Position numbers and translations under genes: made by a program. Of a stretch of 64,000 nucleotides of DNA, positions 1 to 9,000 are shown piece by piece. The notes under the pieces were generated by a model. It worked only from the letters and a program-made list of their open reading frames with translations, had not been told where the DNA came from and searched no databases. Positions within the stretch are counted from its first letter, which is position 1; every line of letters begins with the position of its first letter. Source of the DNA: an uncultured Prevotellaceae bacterium (lineage in GTDB: Bacteria > Bacteroidota > Bacteroidia > Bacteroidales > Bacteroidaceae); assembly GCA_902768785.1 (NCBI GenBank), contig CACXMM010000023.1, positions 1 through 64,000 on the forward strand, given 5' to 3'.

Positions 1-1642
1 CCTGACGGTGAGCGACCTGGCGCGGAAACATCTTCTCAAAGGTTCTTCTTCGTGGGCACATGAGCACGGGCTGCTGCACCGCACTCAAGCCTATGGACTG
101 CCCATGGACTATATGGGGGCTGCCGGTGATGCCGACATACCAGAGACCGAGAACATGATTTTCGGCGGAGGAAGTGAAGGAGGACTGAAAATGGTTTCCT
201 CAGGGGCTATGCTCTACAACAGGCCACTCGTCAGCGCAGAATCAGGAGTCCATATCAACCGGGCCCTGATGGTTACGCCCCAGAAACTGCGTTCCATTGC
301 CGACAAACTCCTCTCCAGCGGTATCAACCAGATTATCTGGCACGGTTCCCCCTACAAGTATGAAGTCGCAGGCAATCCCTGGCAACCGTTCTACAATTCT
401 ACTATCGGGGTTAACTTTTCCTCTGACCTAAGTGAAGACAACGTCTTCTGGGATGAACTCTCCGATGTGAATCAATATGTCCAGCGTGCCCAGTATCTGA
501 TGCGCAGCGGGAAGGCCGAAGCCGACATCCTTGTATATTATCCCTTTCTGGAATACAGCAGCAGCGTTAAGAATCCGGAGGAAATCCTCTACTACGGAAT
601 GCTTGTCAGTAAGTGGCTGAGCGACATCTGGCCGCTCTTGAACGAGTTGGAAAGGCGCGGACTCACCTGGTCGTGGGTCAATGACGAATCGCTGCAAGAA
701 ATGACAGCAACTCCTGACGGACGCTTGCATATCCGCGGCAACAGCTACGGAGGACTGGTCCTGTTCAACCTTCCCTGGATACAAATGCAAACTGCCCAGA
801 ACCTCCAGCAGCAATCTACTGCTAACCTGCTGATTATGGGCAACTTGCCAGCGAAGCAGCCTTCCTTTAAGGATTACGCGAAGAACGACAAGAAAACCGC
901 CACACTGATGAAGAAAGTGGCAGCCGGAAAACATGTCTGCAACAGCGCTCACGACTGGGCGGTCTCTACCCCTCTGACAACGGTGGCTGGAGGAGAACGG
1001 GTGAGGACGGCCCGGCGGCGTATTTCCGATAATGAACTGGTTCAACTCTATTGGAACGTAGATAACCGTTGGAAGGAAATCTGCATCCAGGCTGGCAGTG
1101 CTCCCTATGCCTACTGGCTCGATGCTGAAGACGGGAGTGTGACAACCGCTGGCAGGACTTCTTCCGGTGAAATCAAAGGCATGCTTCCTCCGCTTTCCAC
1201 TCGCTTCCTTTACATCACGGACACCCCGATTCAGGAAGCGCAAAAAGCTATTCCTACAGCCACTCCAAAATCCTCAATAGAACTGGGAAAATGGACACTG
1301 CAACTCGGAGAACAGGTCATCAACGACGCTCAGCTGGAGGACTGGCGGAATGTTCCGCAGTTGGCCGATTCCTGCGGTGAATCTGTTTACACCACTCGAT
1401 TCTCACTGGAAAAGACCGCCACAAGATACGTTCTCGATCTTGGTGAAGTCTACTACACCGCTGAAGTTAGCATCAATGGCAAGGCTGTTGGAAAAAACGT
1501 CTTGGAAATCCGCGTAAAAGCATCAGATTATAACGCGAAGGTTCGGCGTGGTCGTGAGGGCGATGCCACATTCTCCTCCATTGCAAACTCCGGGCGCTTG
1601 GCAAACGGACTGAAAGGTCCGGTCTTGATTCTCTGTGAGTGA
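1..1642 (+). CDS. GH106-type alpha-L-rhamnosidase, 3' part only
   Basis: The reading frame is open at the left edge, so the true start lies outside the window; 544 codons from a GTG at 8 are certain. The part seen resembles the catalytic and C-terminal beta-sandwich regions of large (about 1000-residue) Bacteroidetes glycoside hydrolases of family GH106, with the stretches LLHRTQAYG, FGGGSEGG and VSAESGVHIN. GH106 enzymes remove terminal alpha-L-rhamnose from plant or host glycans and are usually periplasmic or surface exposed. The last 120 residues look like a galactose-binding-type sandwich (YVLDLGEVYYTAEVSINGK). The family call rests on recalled similarity; another family of the same clan is possible. 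No partner genes are visible, since the next 875 bp hold no gene. Confidence 0.6.
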   Translation, partial: LTVSDLARKHLLKGSSSWAHEHGLLHRTQAYGLPMDYMGAAGDADIPETENMIFGGGSEGGLKMVSSGAMLYNRPLVSAESGVHINRALMVTPQKLRSIADKLLSSGINQIIWHGSPYKYEVAGNPWQPFYNSTIGVNFSSDLSEDNVFWDELSDVNQYVQRAQYLMRSGKAEADILVYYPFLEYSSSVKNPEEILYYGMLVSKWLSDIWPLLNELERRGLTWSWVNDESLQEMTATPDGRLHIRGNSYGGLVLFNLPWIQMQTAQNLQQQSTANLLIMGNLPAKQPSFKDYAKNDKKTATLMKKVAAGKHVCNSAHDWAVSTPLTTVAGGERVRTARRRISDNELVQLYWNVDNRWKEICIQAGSAPYAYWLDAEDGSVTTAGRTSSGEIKGMLPPLSTRFLYITDTPIQEAQKAIPTATPKSSIELGKWTLQLGEQVINDAQLEDWRNVPQLADSCGESVYTTRFSLEKTATRYVLDLGEVYYTAEVSINGKAVGKNVLEIRVKASDYNAKVRRGREGDATFSSIANSGRLANGLKGPVLILCE

Positions 1643-1826
1643 TTATCAGATTATTATCTTCAGCCTATTTGAAGACCAATAAGCACCTATCAGTGTATTA
1701 TGATGAAATTCATTGTATGATATCGTCAAGATAATTCGTAAAAAATTAAGGAATGTAAAAGTTCTCTAATTGGGAAAAGAGGTAGGATTGGGGTGTATGG
1801 AAGTATGCAAAAGGAGCTTTTTGTGC

Positions 1827-2068
1827 AAGTAAAGTCTCATTGGATTCAAAGTAAAGGTTACTTAGCATGCAAGTAAAGATTACTTTAAACCCAAGTAAAG
1901 GTTACTTGCGGTTGTTCCAGCCTTTACTTACACCCTTTCCAACGTCATCTAAGGGTCATTCCGCCGTCACTTTACCCCCTATAGATGACGGCGGAACGAG
2001 TGTTAGATGCCGTCGGAACAGGTGTTAACGCCGTTCGGAACAACTCGTAGATGACGTTTCTTCGAAAT
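1827..2068. repeat. 22-bp-period tandem array, 11 units in register
   Basis: Units start every 22 bp at 1827, 1849, 1871 and so on up to 2047. Units 2-4 carry the 15-bp palindrome AAGTAA-AGR-TTACTT. The first unit keeps only the left half and the fifth only the right half. From 1937 the sequence changes, in the same register, to TTCCGCCGTCA-type units, which flip orientation after 1980. The second half is related to the array at 57915-58024, in opposite orientation. Confidence 0.8.
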
Positions 2069-2100
2069 TGTATGGTTTCGACTTTGGGAGGTGGTTTTGG

Positions 2101-2240
2101 ATCGCCTTCGGCGAGAAATCTTACATAATCTCTCCAAAATCAAACAAAATCTTACAATTCTCTGTGCTGTTATTTGTTTGATTTTGGATAGATTTTGTAA
2201 GATTATTCTCTCCGCTACGCTATGAGTGACCGTTGGTTCT
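2101..2240. repeat. Nested palindromic element
   Basis: A perfect 15-bp inverted repeat (CCAAAATCAAACAAA at 2134-2148, complement at 2173-2187) lies inside flanking copies of AATCTTACA and its complement TGTAAGATT. The whole could fold into one long cruciform or stem-loop. It may be a REP-like element; I see no link to a gene. Confidence 0.6.
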
Positions 2241-2287
2241 GCCCGTAAGGGCATCCCAAGAAAGAAATTACAGTCCTTTTGCTTCAC

Positions 2288-2390
2288 AAAAACAGTGTTT
2301 TTACCACCTAAAAACGGTGTTTTTGCCCCCTAAATACTATGTTTTTGTAGTCTAAAAACGCCGTTTTCGCAAGTCAAAAATGACGAATTT
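2288..2390. repeat. 22-bp-period palindromic array, 5 units
   Basis: Palindromes of the form AAAAAC-nnn-GTTTTT start at 2288, 2310, 2332, 2354 and 2376, exactly 22 bp apart. Each is 15 bp long (6-3-6) with a 7-bp spacer. The last unit is degenerate. Confidence 0.8.
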
Positions 2391-2426
2391 TCACAAAGTA
2401 TTCAATATCAGCGACTTACAAAACCT

Positions 2427-2486
2427 CACGAGAATCGCGTTTTTACGACCGAAAGGACGGTTGGTGATCCAAACGCGATTCTCGTG
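2427..2486. repeat. 16-bp perfect inverted repeat with structured loop
   Basis: CACGAGAATCGCGTTT (2427-2442) is perfectly complementary to 2471-2486 across a 28-base loop. The loop contains a small hairpin of its own (ACCG/CGGT). It lies 30 bp beyond the deoD stop codon and could end or protect that transcript, but no clear T-run follows on the minus strand. Confidence 0.65.
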
Positions 2487-2516
2487 CGTTAAACAAAGTT
2501 AATTCGTCAAAATCCT

Positions 2517-3230
2517 TCAAATATTTAACAGTGAAAACGCTACATCCATCATCTTGGTGAAGGTGGTTTGCCGTTCCTCTGCGCTTGTTGCCTCACCGGT
2601 CAGAATATGATCAGAGATGGTACAGATGGCCAAGGCACGATTGCCTGAACGTGCGGCATTCATATACAGGGCTGCCACCTCCATCTCCACAGCCAGTACC
2701 CCCATCTTCATCCACTTATCGTTCTGCGGGTTCTCCGAGTAGAACGTATCTGAAGAGAGGACATTGCCCACACGGTAGGTATAGCCAAGACGGTCGCAAG
2801 TGTCAGCAGCGGCACGTAACAGTGAGAAGTCGGCGATGGGTGCAAAAGTGCCTGGAAGTTCATACTGGGAGGCATAATTGGAATTGGTGCACGCCCCTTC
2901 AGCAATCACCAGACTACCCACATGGAGATCAGGATGGATAGAGCCTGCCGAACCTACACGGATGATGGTCTTTACACCATAGAAATTGTATAACTCATAG
3001 GTATAGATGCCCAGGGAAGGCATACCCATGCCATGTCCCATCACACTGATACGTTTACCATCGCGATAGCCGGTGAAACCAAGCATACCACGTACTTTGT
3101 TGAACTGCACAGGGTTCTCCAAGAACCGTTCTGCCATGAACTGGGCACGCAAGGGGTCGCCTGCCATGATTACAGTCTCGGCGATCTCGCCGTACTGGGC
3201 CCCGATATGGGGAGTAGGTGTATTCGTCAT
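2517..3230 (-). CDS. deoD: Purine nucleoside phosphorylase, DeoD type
   Basis: 237 residues, the usual size of hexameric bacterial PNP. The enzyme splits purine (deoxy)ribonucleosides with phosphate into free base and (deoxy)ribose-1-phosphate in the cytoplasm, for purine salvage. Family motifs are present in order: MAGDPLRAQFMAE (phosphate loop), GHGMGMPS, VGSAGSI, AVEMEVAALY (ribose-binding Met-Glu) and ISDH, which carries the catalytic Asp. I chose the ATG at 3230 because the frame extends to 3344 only through the predicted promoter (3273-3280), and the family N-terminus aligns with MTNTPTPHIGAQ. It is divergent from the operon starting at 3371, so the roughly 140-bp gap holds both promoters. 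Confidence 0.95.
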   Translation of the reverse strand: MTNTPTPHIGAQYGEIAETVIMAGDPLRAQFMAERFLENPVQFNKVRGMLGFTGYRDGKRISVMGHGMGMPSLGIYTYELYNFYGVKTIIRVGSAGSIHPDLHVGSLVIAEGACTNSNYASQYELPGTFAPIADFSLLRAAADTCDRLGYTYRVGNVLSSDTFYSENPQNDKWMKMGVLAVEMEVAALYMNAARSGNRALAICTISDHILTGEATSAEERQTTFTKMMDVAFSLLNI

Positions 3231-3272
3231 AATCGTGAAGTGTTTAGTAATGATGATTTGGATTATCGATGA

Positions 3273-3280
3273 CAAAGATA
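3273..3280 (-). promoter_or_regulatory. -7 element of deoD promoter
   Basis: TATCTTTG on the minus strand, matching the Bacteroidetes TAnnTTTG box, 42 bp before the deoD start. It shows that the longer reading frame to 3344 is not the translated start. No clear -33 TTTG is seen. Confidence 0.6.
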
Positions 3281-3333
3281 GTGTTTTTTTCTGAATAAAG
3301 GAAATATTTCCTTTATATTTTTGGTCATGCCGC

Positions 3334-3362
3334 TTGTGTTTCAAAAAAAATAGTTATCTTTG
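3334..3362 (+). promoter_or_regulatory. Promoter of the GTPase/SEDS/PBP operon
   Basis: TTG (3334-3336), an 18-bp spacer and TATCTTTG (3355-3362) fit the Bacteroidetes sigma-ABfr promoter. The first ATG of the operon is at 3371, only 8 bp past the box, so the transcript would be nearly leaderless, or the true start codon lies further in. This is the only good promoter I see for the eight-gene operon. Confidence 0.6.
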
Positions 3363-3370
3363 CCGCCGAC

Positions 3371-4177
3371 ATGCTGATCACGGTTGTGGCTTTGCTCGCC
3401 TATGCGCTGATCGTCTTTCTCGGAATGGAATACCTGTGGGAAGGGATTCACGAGATAGCTCTGCCGCTCACCCTCGCAGGTGTGGCGGTGTTAGCTTTAT
3501 GTGTATATGTGATGTGCAAGAGTAAGGCATCCCGAAACAAACGACAGGGTCTGCCCCGTGAGATCATCGCCATCGTCATCGCCGTTGTCATCCTGTATCT
3601 GGGAAGGACTCCTTTCTCGCAGTTCTTCTACGTATATGATCATCAGGAGGAACTGAAACAAGGTATGCAGGAAACAGCAGAGAGCGTGGCACAGATCGAC
3701 TCGTTGTATCAGCACTATGCCCAGCAGCGATTGCGTAACTACCGGAAAGAGCTGAAGCGTAAACGAGTGAGTAACACGAAGACAAAAGCGTTGGAGAAGA
3801 GTCTGCGGCGGCGACTGCTTCCTACCAGGCTCGACACCATCCGCGTTCAGCGCCAGCAATGGCTGTCATCCCTTGGTGAAACACATGTGTGGAGCCTTTC
3901 CACTCCCAGGAGCATCCACTATCTTTTAAGTGCCAGTGAACAATGGACTGAGCAGTATCAGCAGGTATCATCCATGATCTACCAGGGGGAGAAGGCGGAG
4001 GCATTCAACAGTGACGGCATGATCGGGGTGACGGCAGATCAATTGGTGCCATTCCTGACCCCCCAACCTACCGACAGCCGGAGTCTGTTGGTGATGGTGA
4101 TATGTTGCGTCCTGATTTTGACAACCTATTTTCATATACGCAGACCGAAAAGCAGATACGACAGCGGTCACAGATGA
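3371..4177 (+). CDS. Four-helix membrane protein, first gene of GTPase/SEDS operon
   Basis: 268 residues, family not recognised. Hydrophobic segments at about 2-18, 30-49, 63-79 and 238-254 suggest four membrane spans. Between the third and fourth lies a soluble domain of about 155 residues, very rich in Lys, Arg, Gln and Leu and predicted mostly helical, perhaps coiled coil (100-190). By charge (SKASRNKRQG after span 2, HIRRPKSR at the end) both termini are probably cytoplasmic; the side of the helical domain is uncertain. The stop codon is one base before the next start, so it is certainly cotranscribed. A scaffold or assembly role for the operon's membrane complex is inference only. Confidence 0.75.
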   Translation: MLITVVALLAYALIVFLGMEYLWEGIHEIALPLTLAGVAVLALCVYVMCKSKASRNKRQGLPREIIAIVIAVVILYLGRTPFSQFFYVYDHQEELKQGMQETAESVAQIDSLYQHYAQQRLRNYRKELKRKRVSNTKTKALEKSLRRRLLPTRLDTIRVQRQQWLSSLGETHVWSLSTPRSIHYLLSASEQWTEQYQQVSSMIYQGEKAEAFNSDGMIGVTADQLVPFLTPQPTDSRSLLVMVICCVLILTTYFHIRRPKSRYDSGHR

Positions 4178-4178
4178 C

Positions 4179-5993
4179 ATGAGAGACAGACGATTATTAG
4201 ATATCACATTCAGTCCTCAGTCCTATACTGTATCCCAGATACAGGAGATGGTGAGAGAAGGCACGATTACCGTCCACGGTATAGAAGACGTGTTCGGGAA
4301 GGATCGTGTGGATGAACTCTTGCGCCTGTCACCAGAAACTCCCCTGCCCCACGGCTGCTGGAATGAAGGATCGTCAGATGCCACACAAATCATCTTTTGG
4401 GGAGTACGGGGGTCGGGAAAGACAATGGCCATCGCCTCCCTGCTTGCATTAGACGGGATGAAGCCCGACAAGACGTTCCCAGCAGGTTTACTGCCTCGCT
4501 TCGAGCGCCTTCGGTCACTCTTTGTCCCATCAGACAAGCCCCAACTAATCCCCAAAGATGAAGGAAGCGGGAACAGCGTTGAGAGTTACCCCGTAGTCTA
4601 TCAAAGACATTTCTGGAATCAAAAATTTCCGATATTGCTGACGGAGGTGAGTATTCCCGCAACGGAGCCCCTCCACACGATGGTGCAGGAAGATCACGAC
4701 CTTGTTCATCTTTTCTGTATCGACTGCCGACAGGATATCCACCAGCAAGCTGACAGACTGATTGAGGTGATCTCCTGGCTTGAAGGAGAAGGACATTTAT
4801 CCCATACCGCCGGCATCTACCTTCTCGTGACAAAGACCGATCTGATGAATGCACCAGAGGAATATCGCGAGAATACCGCACAAACATTGGTCATCAGCAG
4901 TCTGCCTACCCTCTGGCACAAGGTTCAGGAACTGTGCAAGACCCAGTTTATCTACAACGGTCTTCCCGTCGGGTATAGTGTGGGAACATTCGTGTTACAA
5001 GACTATGCTTGTCTCCAGACAACCTTTGCCAAACAAGTGTTCAAGGAAGCACTGCTTCCCAAGTGCCAACCGCGACGAACCATCCTGGGGAAACTGATTG
5101 GGAAAGGAAAGAAAGGATATGCCTTCCTGCTGGCAATACTCGTGATCATTACAGCTGGTTATGGAGCATACAAAGCACTGGATGCGCTGAACAAACCACC
5201 TCAGGAGGAGCTGACGGTCTTCGACTACCGTTCTGACTTCCTGAAAGAGACGACAGCCATGAACGAAGAGTCCTTTGACGAGGCTTGTAAGACCTACCGC
5301 CGATTGTCCAACGACCTACAACAGGAAAGCAGTATCCGTACTACCACCGGAGAGCCTGTACTGACAGATGATGAGCGCCGCTCGTGCGATTCCAGTCTGG
5401 TGAACACGTTTGCCCAAGTCATTGGACGCTACGGACGACAACTGTTCTCCTCCATTGCATGGAGCCGGGATGAATCGAAATTGAAGGAATTGCGCCGGCA
5501 TGTGGAGTCACTGACCGAAAAACCGCAGTTGAAGGAAAAAACCATCAGGAGATATGCCCTCTATGTAGAGAACTATTTCGATGAGGTGAAGCCTATGATC
5601 GAACGGAGTCTGACCTGTCATGACATGGATGAGGTGAATACGGTGATCGCCCAATATGAACAATGGAACAAGGAACCCTATACTACCGATACCCTGTTAG
5701 CAAGGAAAATCACAGAGGTACCCCATCGCGCCTATCTGGGTTATGCCCAACACCTCCTCAGCGAAGCTACGGCTCAGGTAAACCAATATGAGCAGTCATG
5801 GGAGGATGCGAGTCTGTTGGAGAAACCGTTCATCTATTTCATCGACAAATCGGAACTCAAGTCCAATCTCCGTGAAATCCGTGATGCCATCGATGAACTG
5901 AGTCAGCAGATCAACAACCTCCCCACGGAGGAATATGTGGATGTCGTGGAGTGCATGAATCAGGCCCGGCAACTGATGGAAGAATATATTTAA
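4179..5993 (+). CDS. Membrane-anchored P-loop GTPase-like protein
   Basis: 604 residues. A short N-terminal segment is followed by a P-loop NTPase domain with Walker A GVRGSGKT (75-82), a hydrophobic strand ending PILLTEVSIP (151-160, Walker B/switch region) and LVTKTDLM (216-223), a good match to the [NT]KxD guanine-specificity motif of TRAFAC GTPases. One membrane span follows (about 313-332), then roughly 270 mostly helical, charged residues, probably outside the cytoplasmic membrane. This resembles the GTPase part of IcmF/TssM-type proteins, but size and domain order differ and no other type VI secretion gene is present. It lies 1 bp after gene 1 and 13 bp before gene 3. I infer a nucleotide-driven switch that signals across the membrane to the wall enzymes of the same operon. 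Confidence 0.75.
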   Translation: MRDRRLLDITFSPQSYTVSQIQEMVREGTITVHGIEDVFGKDRVDELLRLSPETPLPHGCWNEGSSDATQIIFWGVRGSGKTMAIASLLALDGMKPDKTFPAGLLPRFERLRSLFVPSDKPQLIPKDEGSGNSVESYPVVYQRHFWNQKFPILLTEVSIPATEPLHTMVQEDHDLVHLFCIDCRQDIHQQADRLIEVISWLEGEGHLSHTAGIYLLVTKTDLMNAPEEYRENTAQTLVISSLPTLWHKVQELCKTQFIYNGLPVGYSVGTFVLQDYACLQTTFAKQVFKEALLPKCQPRRTILGKLIGKGKKGYAFLLAILVIITAGYGAYKALDALNKPPQEELTVFDYRSDFLKETTAMNEESFDEACKTYRRLSNDLQQESSIRTTTGEPVLTDDERRSCDSSLVNTFAQVIGRYGRQLFSSIAWSRDESKLKELRRHVESLTEKPQLKEKTIRRYALYVENYFDEVKPMIERSLTCHDMDEVNTVIAQYEQWNKEPYTTDTLLARKITEVPHRAYLGYAQHLLSEATAQVNQYEQSWEDASLLEKPFIYFIDKSELKSNLREIRDAIDELSQQINNLPTEEYVDVVECMNQARQLMEEYI

Positions 5994-6006
5994 TAAGGAA
6001 AAGGAA

Positions 6007-9000
6007 ATGAACATCATCATACGTCTATTCAACAGACTCAGCATACTCAGCTACAAGAGTCCGAGCAACTACATCGCCCATGCTGTTGCCCTGACCATAT
6101 TGTGTGTGGTCTTCCTCACTTGCTGGTGGATGGTCTCTGCCGTGGAGAAGAAACTGGTCTTCATCATTGATGAGGTAGAATTGGGAAACCGAGCAGCTGT
6201 CACTATCGGCAATAACAGTGATGTGTGCTTCCAGAATGTACCCCACGACTATCTGACGATCACTCCTGAGGGAGATGGCTTCCAATGGGAAGTAAACAAG
6301 ATTTACCACGATTCACTGCAGTATTTTAAGATCAACAACGAGAATCCCAACAAGCATGTGATCCGCAAGGATGCTTCGCAGCAGATCAAGATCGAACTGC
6401 CCGTGAGAAGAGACAAGATACTAAAGATGGTGCTGACAGGTGAGGAAGTGTGGCAGATATGGAAAGATTTCAAGAATCAGAAGGATGTCCTGGTGAAGCA
6501 TCTCGCAGCCTACTATCATGTCAAAAACAGGGATGTGTCGAAGGAGGACAGTCTGTCGTACCTCAGTCAGATGCAGCGCCATGATGTCCGTTCTTTCTTC
6601 GAATACGACGAGAATACACTCTCCCTGATTATCCTCGACGAGCATACTCGTCTTCATGACAACGGGATGGTCATCGGTTACATGAGGAGTGGACATGTCC
6701 AGCCCACGGGTGAGCAAGCACACCGATGTAAAGTGCAGTTTTTCCGTGTGGCCGACTACTGTTACATGGAACGGCATGCAGCAAGCGGGCGATTCCAGAT
6801 CAATGGTGTGAGCTATGCGATGAAACCTACAGTGAAGTTAACGGAATGGGGAGCAGGACATGTAATGATCGATTTCAATCAGGAGTGCACCCACCTTCGC
6901 TTCCCGCGCCCCATCACCTTTGTCGGTTCAGTGGATTCCCTGCGGAAGAAGTCTGCCTACGCCAGTCAAGTGATTACCTTGAAACAGAACAACAATGCCT
7001 TTCCTGCGAAGAGTGACCTGTATCTGCCGGCATTCTCTACCGCAGTGAACTTTGATCTGTGTAACATCGAATTCTTCCATCATGACGACTCGGTAGTAAT
7101 CCGTGATAACCATTATCAGGAACAGGTGATTGGAAATCCCCAAACTGCTTTTCTGCCCTTCTCTGTCGTTCCAGCCTTCGATCCGATGACATTACGGTCA
7201 GGACAGGATCGCCTGCATGGTCGTGTAGGATGGATCAACGGGGCTTTCTTCTTCAGTTACCTGTGGCCTTCACTCATTGTGTTCACGATTCTTTTGTTAC
7301 TAATCTGGATACCGGCAATCAGTCCGGTAAGATTATCGCGGAAGCAGCTGAGCAACCTCCGTGAGAAAGAATCTGTGAAACACTATCCCATGTATCTAAC
7401 CATCTTGTTGGTCACTGCCCTCGGCTATTGTGTGTGTAAGTCACTCATAGCCCTGAAGCTGAGCTATACCTATCCTTACTTTGAGAAGATCACAGGAATC
7501 ATCCCCGTGGCTACTGCCATGACCTTATTACTGTTCTTCAGTCTGGCCATGACACTGAACACCTCATTACGACAATATGCAGGAAAGGGGAAAAACAAGA
7601 ATGCCGTATGCTGGATTGCCTGTGCCGTTATGCTGTCAGCAGGAATCTATCTGTTCTTCAAGGTGATGGACCCTATGATCAGTAAAGGTATCATCAGCTC
7701 GTATTTCCATTCCGAGGTGTATAATGCTCTGCCATGGCGATGGCTCACTGAATATGGTATCAACGACACCCACCGTTCAGTGGTCTATGCCCTGTTTGTC
7801 TCTGAGACTGTGATCCTGGTCTTGTGGCTATTGCTCGACCTCTTTGGAGCAAGAGTCACTACCGGCTATCATGCTTTGAAGGATAGATATGACCATTGGG
7901 TTGGAAGTATGGAAAGATGGTTAGCAAGCTTTTGGAAGGAAACAACTTACCTTAATGGTCTTAAGAAATTGTTGAATCGTCCTTTCCTTCGAAGCAACTT
8001 CCTGATTACAGCATTGATCTCGGCCATCAAGACGCTCTTCCCCACCCATCTCCTCCTGATGATTGTCCTGATTGTAATTGGTAATAAGTTTGGTAACTTC
8101 GGTACGGCATTTATCACCCTGATCGTGATCCTTGGTTTCACACAAGCGTTGACACACACGAGCATCGAGGAGGGAACCCTTCCCCGTCACACCATCTTCT
8201 GTAAGATGCTGCTGATTTCTGCGGCTTATATATTGGCAGCTATGATGGGTGATCACGGATATATGACCAACTATCTGGGTTTTGTGATGTGTCTGCTATG
8301 TTTCTTCTTCTTAATGAGACGACCTGTCAGCTATGGCGACAGTTATCAACAGGCAGCCAAGACCGAACGGCGATGGGTGAACAAGATGTTATTGACACTG
8401 GTGGTCATCATTGTTTTCTTACCCACGGTTTGCAGTCATCTGTTCAGTACCGAGGAGGTGAACTACGACCGTCTTTCCCGTCGTGTGATGCTCTACTCCA
8501 ACTTCGACAATCTGGAACGCAGCGGTTACCGGTATAGTGAGAGCGATGCCGAGTTCATGGTAATCATGAGTCATTACATGCAGGACAGGAAGAGTCATGA
8601 CCCGCTTTCCAATGATGACCATTTCCTCCATGCCTCAGTCAGCTCAGGACAGTCACCGGTGGTACTGAACGACCTGAGTCTTCCCGTGGCATTTTTCGGA
8701 TCGTATGGCGTATTCAGGGCAAGTATGGTCTATTTCCTCCTACTATTTGTATTGATTTGGATAGTGATGCAATATAGCTTCTCTTATGTGGATACAAAAG
8801 AGCCCACCCTCAACCGACCTATGCAGTGGCGACTGTTGGCGATGTTCATGTGGGTAGGTACCAGTCTGTATATCTATCTCTCATATATAGACTGGCTGCC
8901 GTTCACGGGTCGTCTGAATCCCGGACTGGGTGTGGATGCTGTAGGTGAAGCATTAGAGACTGCCATCCTACTTGCCTTCATGGCAGCCGCTGGTTTCAAG

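Larger units (their letters stand above)
1643..2516. other. Gene-free, repeat-dense intergenic region
   Basis: There is no credible gene in these 874 bases. The region separates the rhamnosidase gene from the 3' end of deoD. It holds an 11-unit stack with 22-bp spacing (1827-2068), a nested hairpin (2101-2240), a five-unit 22-bp palindromic array (2288-2390) and a long perfect inverted repeat (2427-2486). The minus-strand frame at 2003-2287 runs straight through these repeats and is best seen as chance. Confidence 0.7.

Noticed and set aside
428..1243. 271-codon minus-strand frame opposite the rhamnosidase
   Set aside because: It is a shadow frame with no start signal; the plus strand shows family motifs throughout.
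2003..2287. 94-codon minus-strand reading frame
   Set aside because: It runs entirely through 22-bp repeats and the nested palindrome, has no promoter or domain, and owes its openness to the repeats.
4179..5993. Type VI secretion TssM (IcmF)
   Set aside because: The GTPase motifs and a membrane span are suggestive, but the protein is half the usual size, the span follows the GTPase domain, and no tss, hcp or vgrG gene is in the window.
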